A DNA stretch of 51,004 nt, from assembly GCA_003052455.1 (NCBI GenBank), contig QAPD01000057.1, positions 1-51,004 of the forward strand, written 5' to 3'. Below, piece after piece: positions 30,860 through 38,277 of the stretch (its first letter is position 1; each line of letters begins with the position of its first letter). The notes under the pieces are model-generated. The model had not been told where the DNA came from. It saw only the letters and a list, made by a program, of their open reading frames with translations, and ran no database searches. The DNA comes from Sphaerisporangium cinnabarinum. GTDB lineage: Bacteria; Actinomycetota; Actinomycetes; Actinomycetales; Cellulomonadaceae. The translations under genes were made by a program, and so were the position numbers.

Positions 30860-33547
30860 TCAGCCGTCGAGCGTCGCGGGCGCCTCCAGCACGACGTCGT
30901 CCGGCGACCTGTCCCGGCGCCATCCCTTCCACACGGGGTGGCGCAGCTTGCCGAAGGGGACCTCGTCGCCGTCGCCCTCCCCGGCGCCCGTCCACTCCGC
31001 GTAGACGACCTCAGCGACCCGGCGCGGCGACACCCAGTGCGCGTCGCGCGCGTCCTCGCGCGGGACGCCCACGGCGGGCGGCGTCGAGCGCCCGATCCGG
31101 TCGAGCTCGGCGACCAGGTCGCGTCGCTCGGCGTCCGTGAAGCCCGACCCGACCCGGCCCACGTAGACGAGCCGGCCGTCGTCGGGCACGGCGAGCAGCA
31201 GGGACCCGACGAGGTGCGTCCGCTCGCCGTGGCCCGGCCGCCACCCCACCACGACGACCTCCTGCGACTGCGCGTGCTTGAGCTTCAGCCACAGCGCCGA
31301 GCGACGGCCCGACGAGTACGTCCCGTCGCGCCGCTTCGCGACGACGCCCTCCAGCCCCAGCCGTTTCGACGTCGCCATCGCGGCCTCCAGGTCCCCGTCG
31401 AAGACGGGCGGCACGTGCACCGGGGCGACGGCGTCGCGCAGCACGTCCTCCAGCACCTCGCGCCGCTCGTCGTACGGGCGCTTCGCGAGCGACCGCCCGC
31501 CGGTCTCCAGGACGTCGAACACCATGAGGTCGACCGTGACCCGCCGCCGTGCCGCGGCGACGTCCCCGGGCTTGGCGATGTTCGCGCGCTGCTGCAGGCG
31601 CCGGAAGCTCGGCCGCCCCCGCGCGTCGAGCGCGACGATCTCCCCGTCCAGCACCACCGGCAGCGCGTCGGCGGGGACCTGCTCCGCGAGCGCCTGCAGC
31701 TCCGGGTACGTCACCGTCATGTCCTTGCCCGAGCGGCTCACGAGCCGTACCCGCCCCTGCGACACGTGCGCGAGCGTCCGGAACCCGTCCCACTTCATCT
31801 CGAACGCCCACGCGTCGCCATCGTGCAGGTCGCCCGCCGACGCGGGCGACGCGAGCATCGGCCGCCAGTCCGTCCGCGCCGGCCGCGGCTCCGGCGTCTC
31901 GTCGTGGTCGGGCGAGGACGCGCCGCGAGCCGAGCGCGAAGCCGGGGGTGGGGAGGAGGTGCCGGGTCGTGGCGGGTCTGGCGGGAGCGGCGAGGGACGA
32001 GCCGCGGATCGTAGCCCCGGCGCCTCCTCCCCAGCCCCGGCGCCCCGACCCCGCGCGCTCTCGCCCGGACGGCTCGGCCTTGGCGCCATGAGGTGGATCA
32101 GCCAGTTGTCCTCGTCGCGGCCGTCGCGGCCGCCCGTGTGGATGAGCGCGAGGCGGCGGGTGCCGTGCTGCTCGCCGTGGAGCGTGACGATGACCTCCTC
32201 GCCGTCGCGCCACTTCTCCAGCTCGTACGTGCCGGCGTCCCAGATGGTCACCTCGCCGGCGCCGTACTCGCCCTTCGGGATCGTGCCCTCGAAGGACCCG
32301 TAGGCGAGCGGGTGGTCCTCGGTCTGGACGGCGAGGTGGTTCTTCCTCGGGTCGGTCGGCTCGCCGCGGGGCAGCGCCCAGCTCACGAGCACGCCGTCGT
32401 GCTCCAGCCGGAAGTCCCAGTGCAGGCGGCGGGCGTGGTGCTCCTGGATGACGAAGCTGTCGCCCGCGCTCGGCGGCGGCGGCTCGTCCGGGACGGGCTC
32501 GGGCGTGCGCCCGGCGTCGCGCATGGAGCGGTACCGGTGCAGGCGGTCGGGCCGCTCGTCGTCGTCCGGCCCGCCGTCCGCGGTGCCGCTGCCCGACGCC
32601 GCGCCCCCCTTGCGCTCGAACGTCGCCATGCGCTCGGGCGTGGGCTCGAGCGCGGAGAGGTGCCCCTGCGTGAGCGCGGCGAGCGGGTCGCCCAGGGTGC
32701 GGACGCGCTCGACGACCTCGTCGAGGTCGAGGTGGCGCAGGTCCGGGTCGTCGAGCTCCTCCCAGGTGCGCGGCGCGGCGACGGTGGGGTGCTCGCGCCC
32801 GCGCAGCGAGTACGGCGCGATCGTCGTCTTGTTGCCGTTGTTCTGGCTCCAGTCCACGAGCACCTTGCCGCCGCGCAGCGACTTCTTCATGTCGCTCACG
32901 ACGAGGTCGGGGTGCTCGGCCTCGAGATAGCGCGCGAGCTCGTGCGCGACGGCGGAGACGGCCGCCGCGTCCTGCTTGCCGTCGAGCGCGGCGTACAGGT
33001 GGATGCCCTTGGACCCGCTCGTCACCGGCAGGGGGTCCAGGCCCATGCCCTGGAGGATCTGCCGCGCCTGGCGGGCGACCTCCGCGCACTCGGGCAGCCC
33101 GGCACCCGGGCCGGGGTCGAGGTCGAGGACCAACCGGTCGGGGTCGAGGTGGACCCCGGTACGACCGAACTGCCACTGCGGCACGTGGAGCTCGAGCGAC
33201 GCCGTCTGGCCGAGCCACGTGAGGGTCGCGAGGTCGTTCACCAGCACGTAGTCGTTGGAGCTGCTCTTGTGCTGGATGCGGCGGGTGCGGACCCAGGACG
33301 GGACGCCCTGGCCCGCGTTCTTCTGGAAGAACACCTGGCCGTCGACGCCGTCTGGCCAGCGCTTGCGCGTCGCGGGCCGGTTGGCGCAGTGGGGGAGCAT
33401 GACGTCGGCGACGGCCGCGAGGTACGCGAGGACGTCGGCCTTCGTCGTGCCGGTGGCGGGGTAGAGGACCTTGTCCAGGTTGGTGAGCCGCAGGCGGTGA
33501 CCACCGACGTTCACCGTCTCGCCCGCCCGGCTGGATGTGGTGGCCAT
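30860..33547 (-). CDS. ligD: ATP-dependent DNA ligase D (Pol–PE–Lig)
   Basis: LigD repairs DNA double-strand breaks with Ku by non-homologous end joining. The 895-residue protein has all three domains in the mycobacterial order. The polymerase/primase domain (about 10-290) carries the metal motif VLDLDPGPG. The 3'-phosphoesterase (about 360-480) carries HHARRLHWDFRLEHDG and GEYGAGEVTIWD. The ATP-dependent ligase (about 570-895) carries the adenylation lysine in EMKWDGFR and LDGEIVAL. A long Pro/Ser/Gly-rich linker (about 490-565) joins the last two. ATG 33547 has CACCAT-N6 upstream and no ribosome binding site. It is divergent from an alarmone synthetase gene. Confidence 0.96.
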   Translation of the reverse strand: MATTSSRAGETVNVGGHRLRLTNLDKVLYPATGTTKADVLAYLAAVADVMLPHCANRPATRKRWPDGVDGQVFFQKNAGQGVPSWVRTRRIQHKSSSNDYVLVNDLATLTWLGQTASLELHVPQWQFGRTGVHLDPDRLVLDLDPGPGAGLPECAEVARQARQILQGMGLDPLPVTSGSKGIHLYAALDGKQDAAAVSAVAHELARYLEAEHPDLVVSDMKKSLRGGKVLVDWSQNNGNKTTIAPYSLRGREHPTVAAPRTWEELDDPDLRHLDLDEVVERVRTLGDPLAALTQGHLSALEPTPERMATFERKGGAASGSGTADGGPDDDERPDRLHRYRSMRDAGRTPEPVPDEPPPPSAGDSFVIQEHHARRLHWDFRLEHDGVLVSWALPRGEPTDPRKNHLAVQTEDHPLAYGSFEGTIPKGEYGAGEVTIWDAGTYELEKWRDGEEVIVTLHGEQHGTRRLALIHTGGRDGRDEDNWLIHLMAPRPSRPGESARGRGAGAGEEAPGLRSAARPSPLPPDPPRPGTSSPPPASRSARGASSPDHDETPEPRPARTDWRPMLASPASAGDLHDGDAWAFEMKWDGFRTLAHVSQGRVRLVSRSGKDMTVTYPELQALAEQVPADALPVVLDGEIVALDARGRPSFRRLQQRANIAKPGDVAAARRRVTVDLMVFDVLETGGRSLAKRPYDERREVLEDVLRDAVAPVHVPPVFDGDLEAAMATSKRLGLEGVVAKRRDGTYSSGRRSALWLKLKHAQSQEVVVVGWRPGHGERTHLVGSLLLAVPDDGRLVYVGRVGSGFTDAERRDLVAELDRIGRSTPPAVGVPREDARDAHWVSPRRVAEVVYAEWTGAGEGDGDEVPFGKLRHPVWKGWRRDRSPDDVVLEAPATLDG

Positions 33548-33688
33548 GGGCCCATGGTGGCGCGGGCCCGACGGCGTCGCCCGCCGTGGCGGGAACTTCT
33601 CGGCGTCCTCGACCGTGGACACTGGGGGGAGGCTGTCCGACCGGCCGGGCAGCCCGCCCGGGGTCGATGCCGGACCGAGAGGATCACC

Positions 33689-34462
33689 GTGACGCACCTG
33701 ACGACCGACGACGTACCGCTCCCCGCGGAGATCGGTCCCCGCGTCCGCGAGTTCCGTCGCCTGATGATGAACTACAAGTTCGGCATCGACGAGGTGATGA
33801 CGAAGATCACCGTGCTCCGCGACGAGTTCCGGCACGTGCACGACGACAACCCGATCGAGCACCTGGGCTCGCGCCTGAAGTCGCTCGAGTCGATCGTCGC
33901 GAAGGCGCGGCGCAAGGGGATCCCGCTCACCCCGGAGGGCGTGCGGGAGAACATGTTCGACGTCGCGGGCGTCCGGGTCACGTGCGCGTTCGTCTCCGAC
34001 ATCTACCGCGTGCGCGACCTCCTCGTGGGCCAGCGCGACCTCACGGTCCTCGAGGAGCGCGACTACATCGCGCACCCGAAGGGCAACGGCTACAAGAGCC
34101 TGCACCTCATCGTCCAGGTGCCCGTGTTCCTGTCCGACCGCGTCGAGGACGTCGTGGTCGAGATCCAGCTCCGCACGATCGCCATGGACTTCTGGGCGAG
34201 CCTGGAGCACAAGATCTACTACAAGTACCAGCGGGACGTGCCCCAGCACCTGACGGACGCGCTCAAGCTCGCGGCGGACGTCGCCGCGACCCTCGACACG
34301 ACGATGGAGCGCATCCACGACGAGGTCCGCAGCCTCGACGGCGTGCCCGAGCCGGTCGAGAACACCGACGAGCTCGCCACGCCGCGCGAGGTCATGGAGA
34401 GCTTCATGCGGACGGCGCAGGTCGCCGACGAGGCGTTCCACGAGCGCCGCCACGACGGCTGA
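33689..34462 (+). CDS. Small alarmone synthetase (RelA/SpoT-domain GTP pyrophosphokinase)
   Basis: A 257-residue single-domain (p)ppGpp synthetase of the YjbM/YwaC/RelP-RelQ type, lacking hydrolase and regulatory domains. Synthetase motifs are GVRVTCAFVSDIYRVRDLL, YIAHPKGNGYKSLHLIV and VVVEIQLRTIAMDFWASLEHKI. It makes the stringent-response alarmone from ATP and GDP or GTP. GTG 33689 follows GAGAGGA at good spacing. It lies between ligD (divergent) and a DUF1905 gene (convergent), inside the end-joining block. Confidence 0.92.
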   Translation: MTHLTTDDVPLPAEIGPRVREFRRLMMNYKFGIDEVMTKITVLRDEFRHVHDDNPIEHLGSRLKSLESIVAKARRKGIPLTPEGVRENMFDVAGVRVTCAFVSDIYRVRDLLVGQRDLTVLEERDYIAHPKGNGYKSLHLIVQVPVFLSDRVEDVVVEIQLRTIAMDFWASLEHKIYYKYQRDVPQHLTDALKLAADVAATLDTTMERIHDEVRSLDGVPEPVENTDELATPREVMESFMRTAQVADEAFHERRHDG

Positions 34463-34502
34463 GACGACGCGCCGCGCGTTCTGAGCCTCGGCGTCGGGCC
34501 GC

Positions 34503-34805
34503 TCAGACCAGCGTCTCGACGCCGATCCGCACCCGGTCGCCCACGTCGACGCCCTCGGCGCGGCGGACCGCAGCCTTGATGGGCACGACGAACGTCTTGC
34601 GCTGCGCGTCGGGGAACACCGACGTGGACCAGCGCTGCGCCCCGAGCGTCACCTCGACCTTGACCGAGCCGAACCCGGCGGGCGGGAGCGGCAGCTCCGC
34701 GATCTCGTCGCTCACGTCCTCCGGGAGCGCGGCGAACACCCAGCTGTCGGTGCGCGCCTCCCACCGCCACAGCTCGGCCTCGAACTCGAACCTCGTCCCC
34801 GCCAC
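34503..34805 (-). CDS. DUF1905-family protein
   Basis: A 100-residue DUF1905 protein, a small beta-rich domain of unknown function often found with YdeI-like domains. Characteristic parts are FEFEAELWRWEARTDSWVFAALP, GFGSVKVEVTLGAQRWSTSVFP and FVVPIKAAVRRAEGVDVGDRVRI. GTG 34805 is chosen because homology starts there and CACGAT ends six bases upstream; an in-frame ATG at 34832 is possible. It is divergent from ku and convergent with the alarmone synthetase. Confidence 0.82.
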   Translation of the reverse strand: MAGTRFEFEAELWRWEARTDSWVFAALPEDVSDEIAELPLPPAGFGSVKVEVTLGAQRWSTSVFPDAQRKTFVVPIKAAVRRAEGVDVGDRVRIGVETLV

Positions 34806-34942
34806 CTGTCCATCGTGCCGCGGGCCACCCACACGCGGGTGCCGTCGTCGCGCGCTCGCCGAGAGGCGGCCCGGGCGCCGGGCGCACGCCGTGCGCCCCC
34901 GTACCCCTCGCGGGCGGGCGCCGGGGGCGCCACCATGGACGG

Positions 34943-36013
34943 ATGAGGGCCATCTGGAAGGGCGCGATCACGTTCGGCCTCGTCAACGTGCCGGTCAAGG
35001 TCTACTCCGCGACGGAGGACCACGACGTGCCGCTGCACCAGGTCCACGACAAGGACGGCGGCCGCATCCGCTACCGGCGCGTGTGCGAGATCGACGGCGA
35101 GGTCGTGCCGTACGAGCACATCGACAAGGCGTACGACGACGGCGAGCGGACCGTCGTGCTGACGAGCGAGGACTTCGCCGCGCTCCCCGCCGAGCGCAGC
35201 CGCGAGATCGAGGTCGTGGAGTTCGTGCCGAGCGAGCAGATCGACCCGCTGCTGCTCGACCGCAGCTACTACCTGGAGCCCGACTCGAAGTCCAACAAGG
35301 CGTACGTGCTCATGCGGCGCACGCTCGAGGAGACCGACCGCACGGCGATCGTGAAGTTCGCGCTGCGCCAGCGCACGCGGCTCGCGGCGCTGCGCGTGCG
35401 CGACGACGTGCTCGTCCTCCAGACGCTGCTGTGGGCCGACGAGGTGCGCGAGGCCGCGTTCCCGTCGCTCGACGACGAGGCGAGGGTGACCGACAAGGAG
35501 CTCGCCATGTCGGCGCAGCTCGTCGCGAGCTTCGAGGCCGACTTCACCCCCGAGGAGTACGAGGACGACTACCAGGCGCAGCTCCGCCAGCTCATCGAGG
35601 CGAAGCTCGAGCAGGGCGACGCGCTCGACACCGCCGAGACGTTCGGCGAGCAGCCCGAGGAGAGCGAGGGCGCCGAGGTCATCGACCTCATGGAGGCGCT
35701 GCGCAAGTCGGTCGCGTCGTCGAAGAGCTCGCGCGCGGGCGGGGGGAAGGATTCAGGTTCAGGTTCAGGTTCAGGTTCAGGCTCCGGGTCGGGGTCGAGG
35801 TCCGGGTCGACGGCGAAGTCCGGATCCGGCCGCGCGAGCACGCCGTCGGGCAAGGGCTCGAGCGGCTCCCGGTCGACGAGCACGAGCAAGAGCTCGGGCA
35901 CGAAGGAGAAGACGGCGTCGAAGCCGGCCGCGAAGAAGAGCACGAGCCGTGCGGCCTCCACGAAGGAGAAGACGACGACCTCGAAGACCACCCGGAAGAA
36001 GGCGTCCGCCTAG
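34943..36013 (+). CDS. ku: DNA end-binding protein Ku
   Basis: Ku binds broken DNA ends and recruits LigD. The 356-residue protein has a full bacterial Ku core (about 1-255): MRAIWKGAITFGLVNVPVKVYSAT, LHQVH, RIRYRRVCEIDGEVV, SYYLEPD and LQTLLWADEVREAAFP. A long C-terminal tail (about 265-356) of Ser/Gly repeats and Lys/Ser/Thr-rich sequence follows, like the lysine-rich Ku tails of other actinobacteria that aid DNA binding. The Ser-Gly part is encoded by a hexanucleotide repeat. ATG 34943 follows CACCAT-N6, as in ligD; there is no ribosome binding site. Confidence 0.96.
   Translation: MRAIWKGAITFGLVNVPVKVYSATEDHDVPLHQVHDKDGGRIRYRRVCEIDGEVVPYEHIDKAYDDGERTVVLTSEDFAALPAERSREIEVVEFVPSEQIDPLLLDRSYYLEPDSKSNKAYVLMRRTLEETDRTAIVKFALRQRTRLAALRVRDDVLVLQTLLWADEVREAAFPSLDDEARVTDKELAMSAQLVASFEADFTPEEYEDDYQAQLRQLIEAKLEQGDALDTAETFGEQPEESEGAEVIDLMEALRKSVASSKSSRAGGGKDSGSGSGSGSGSGSGSRSGSTAKSGSGRASTPSGKGSSGSRSTSTSKSSGTKEKTASKPAAKKSTSRAASTKEKTTTSKTTRKKASA
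35752..35781 (+). repeat. Five-copy TTCAGG hexanucleotide repeat in ku
   Basis: TTCAGG is repeated five times without error, then continues in degenerate form (CTCCGG, GTCGGG). Read in frame it gives TCA-GGT codons for Ser-Gly. These codons are rare in this genome, so the tract stands out in composition. Confidence 0.95.
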
Positions 36014-36157
36014 AGCCGGGCCACGGGCGGGGCGCGCACCGCGCGACCTGCGAGGCGCTGGACGAGGGCCGGTGCGCGATGAGTTCCGCACCCGGCACCC
36101 GTCGGAACCGGTGGGCGGTCGACCGGCCGCCCGCGAGACCCTGCGGAGGAGACGACG

Positions 36158-36610
36158 ATGCGCGCGATCGTGCCCAGCCTGTGGTTCGACGGCAACCTCG
36201 AGGAGGCCGTCACCTTCTACTCGAGCGTCTTCCCCGACGCGAAGGTCGGCGACGTGTTCCGCCAGCCCGACGGCACGGCCGTGTCGGCGGACTTCGAGCT
36301 CGCCGGCCAGCGGTTCGACGCCATCAACGGCGGGCCGCAGTTCCCCTTCACCGAGGCGGTGTCGTTCGTCGTCGAGTGCGAGTCCCAGGACGAGGTCGAC
36401 GAGTACTGGGCGGCGCTCACCGACGGCGGCCAGGAGTCGCAGTGCGGCTGGCTCAAGGACCGGTTCGGGCTGTCGTGGCAGGTCGTGCCGCTCGAGTTCC
36501 TCGCGATGCTGCAGGACCCCGACCCGGCGCGCGTGCAGCGCGTCGTGGACGTGATGATGACGCAGTCCAAGCTCGACCTGGTGCCGTTGCGCGCTGCCTA
36601 CGAGGGCTGA
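36158..36610 (+). CDS. PhnB-like VOC protein (3-demethylubiquinone-9 methyltransferase domain family)
   Basis: A 150-residue protein of the PhnB/3-dmu-9_3-mt group in the VOC superfamily. It opens IVPSLWFDGNLEEAVTFYSSVFPD and continues DFELAGQRFDAINGGPQFPFTEAVSFVVEC, ending with GWLKDRFGLSWQVVP. Despite the family name these are not proven methyltransferases. ATG 36158 follows GGAGGAG. It sits alone between ku and a toxin–antitoxin pair, on the plus strand. Confidence 0.9.
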   Translation: MRAIVPSLWFDGNLEEAVTFYSSVFPDAKVGDVFRQPDGTAVSADFELAGQRFDAINGGPQFPFTEAVSFVVECESQDEVDEYWAALTDGGQESQCGWLKDRFGLSWQVVPLEFLAMLQDPDPARVQRVVDVMMTQSKLDLVPLRAAYEG

Positions 36611-36654
36611 GCCGGGTCAGGCCGCGTCGGGCAGGGACGGCCCGGGACCGGGAG

Positions 36655-37047
36655 TCACGGGGCGAGGCCGAGGACCGTCGCGCCGCGCGCCCGAGCGGCG
36701 TTCGCCAGGCGGGAGTCGAAGGTGGCGAGAGGGACACCGAGGAGCTCGGCGAGCGCGAGGACGCAGGCGTCGGGCATCTTCAGCGCGGCGGTGGCACGGA
36801 CGAGCGCGAGGTCCTCGGGCGTGGGCTCGCCCTGCGCGGACAGGCCGAACCCCGCCGCCTCCAGGCGGTGACGTGCCTGTACCCGGGCGCCTGCTCGCGC
36901 CGGACCGACCAGCACCTCGGCGAGGGTGAGGGAGTGGAGGACGATCCCGTGCTGTCCGTGCTCGAGGACGAGCGACGTCGCCTCGGCGTGGTGCGCGTCG
37001 GAAGGGTTGGACGCCGCGATCACGACGTTCGCGTCGGCGACGATCAC
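36655..37047 (-). CDS. VapC-like PIN-domain toxin
   Basis: A 130-residue PIN-domain ribonuclease, the toxin of a type II toxin–antitoxin system. The acidic catalytic residues are Asp5 (VADANV), Glu44 (LAEVL), Asp93 (MPDACVLA) and Asp111 (TFDSRL). Known VapC toxins cut tRNA or rRNA; the target here is unknown. Its GTG start overlaps the antitoxin stop (GTGA), giving the standard antitoxin-first operon. Confidence 0.9.
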   Translation of the reverse strand: MIVADANVVIAASNPSDAHHAEATSLVLEHGQHGIVLHSLTLAEVLVGPARAGARVQARHRLEAAGFGLSAQGEPTPEDLALVRATAALKMPDACVLALAELLGVPLATFDSRLANAARARGATVLGLAP

Positions 37048-37307
37048 TCGTCCCAGCCCGCCCGGACGTCGTCGAGGTAGTCAGCCGCCGCGTAGTGCTC
37101 CGAGAGCGTCGTGAGCGCCGCCACCGCCCGGCGGTGCTCGGCCTCGGCGACGTCGTCCTCGTGCTCGAGGGCCGAGGCTCCCTCCTCGATCAGGTGGGTG
37201 AGGAGTCGCGTCGCGGGCTCACCGGGCCACCGGCGTCGGGCGACAGCCAGCGCGCGAGCGACGGAGTCCGTCTCCGTGATCGCGTGGCGGGGCTTGAGCG
37301 TGGGCAT
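37044..37307 (-). CDS. VapB-like antitoxin
   Basis: An 87-residue partner of the downstream PIN toxin. The N-terminus (MPTLKPRHAITETDSVARALAVARRRWP) is likely the DNA-binding part and the acidic C-terminus (HYAAADYLDDVRAGWDE) the toxin-binding part. It has no strong match to a named VapB fold and is assigned mainly by context. ATG 37307 follows TACTCT-N6, the leaderless pattern. A GGTGT-C-ACACC palindrome lies about 27 bp upstream and is the probable operator for autorepression. Confidence 0.78.
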   Translation of the reverse strand: MPTLKPRHAITETDSVARALAVARRRWPGEPATRLLTHLIEEGASALEHEDDVAEAEHRRAVAALTTLSEHYAAADYLDDVRAGWDE

Positions 37308-37333
37308 GGATCGAGAGTAACACCGAGCGGGTT

Positions 37334-37344
37334 GGTGTCACACC
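37334..37344. promoter_or_regulatory. Palindrome upstream of vapBC
   Basis: GGTGT-C-ACACC is a perfect 11-base palindrome. It overlaps GTGACA, a good -35 on the minus strand, followed after 16 bp by the TACTCT -10. A VapBC complex would block the promoter from here. Confidence 0.65.
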
Positions 37345-37403
37345 TGATCGAGGGGGCCTTGCGCCGGGTGGGCACGAGGGTCCGTGGCGCTCGTCGGCAG
37401 GCG

Positions 37404-38051
37404 TCAGGACTCCTGGCGTTGCGCCGCTCCGCCCGGGCGTCGCAGCGCGACGAGCTCCTCGAGGAGGCCGAGGAGGTCGTCGACGTCGTCGCCCGGGCGC
37501 GGGCCGCGGAAGGCGAGGTCCTCGGCCGCGGGGTCCTCGCCCTCGGGCCCGGGGGTGCCGCCGGTGACGCGCTGCCCGAGCACGTCGCTGCTCAGCGCGG
37601 CGTGCGCGTAGAGGCCGTCGCTGAGCAGGACGATCGCGCGGGCGACGACGGGGTCCCCGACCTCGTCGAGGACGGTGCGGGTCCACGCGTCGTGCGCGCC
37701 GTCGAGCGCCGCGCGGGCGCGCGGGTACGACCCCTGGGCGAGCCGGGACACGGCCAGGTAGACGAGCTCGAACTCTGTGTCGACGAGCGTCGAGGTGCGG
37801 ATGAGGTAGTCGACGGCGCCCGCTGGCGCGGCGCGCATCGACTCGACGTCGGCGGCGGTGAGCTCTCGGAGGTGCTCGGTGAGGCCGTCGACGAGCGCGT
37901 CCTTGGACCCGAAGTGGTAGAGCAGCCCGCCCTTGGACACCCCGGCGCGCTCCGCGACCGCCTCGAGCGTGGCGGCGCGCTCGCCCTGCTCGACGAGCAG
38001 GGACGCGAACGCGCGCAGGACCTTGGCGCGGGCGGCGGGGGGCGGCGGCAT
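37404..38051 (-). CDS. TetR-family transcriptional regulator
   Basis: A 215-residue TetR repressor. The helix-turn-helix is at about 10-55 (VLRAFASLLVEQGERAATLEAVAERAGVSKGGLLYHFGSK in two parts). The variable C-terminal domain ends in a charged, Pro-rich tail. It is divergent from a DHA2 efflux gene, the usual arrangement of a drug-responsive repressor and its pump. ATG 38051 has TACCCT ending seven bases upstream. Confidence 0.92.
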   Translation of the reverse strand: MPPPPAARAKVLRAFASLLVEQGERAATLEAVAERAGVSKGGLLYHFGSKDALVDGLTEHLRELTAADVESMRAAPAGAVDYLIRTSTLVDTEFELVYLAVSRLAQGSYPRARAALDGAHDAWTRTVLDEVGDPVVARAIVLLSDGLYAHAALSSDVLGQRVTGGTPGPEGEDPAAEDLAFRGPRPGDDVDDLLGLLEELVALRRPGGAAQRQES

Positions 38052-38195
38052 GGCACCGAGGGTAGTCGGCCCGTGCCGCCCTGCAGGCCGGGGTCGTCGA
38101 GCCCGCGACCCGGGGCGGGGGCGCCGAACCGGGGGAGCCCGCGCGGTGCCGAGCGTCACAGTCGTTCGCGGGATGACGAGGGCACGCCGGCTCGT

Positions 38196-38215
38196 TACTA
38201 TACCGTCTGGACGGT
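38196..38215. promoter_or_regulatory. TetR operator at the efflux-pump promoter
   Basis: ATGACG (38173-38178), 17 bp, then TACTAT (38196-38201) form a promoter for the MFS gene. Directly on its downstream edge lies ACCGT-CTGG-ACGGT (38202-38215), a QacR/TetR-style inverted repeat. Binding there would block transcription. Confidence 0.75.
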
Positions 38216-38277
38216 CTGGAAGTTCGGCGCCACCGCGTCGCCCCGGCCGCCCGGAAGACGTGGAAGGACCTCTCGCC

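Noticed and set aside
35752-35781. TTCAGG repeat as a telomere-like or regulatory DNA repeat
   Set aside because: It lies in frame in the Ku tail and continues as degenerate Ser-Gly codons, so it is best explained as a coding microsatellite.
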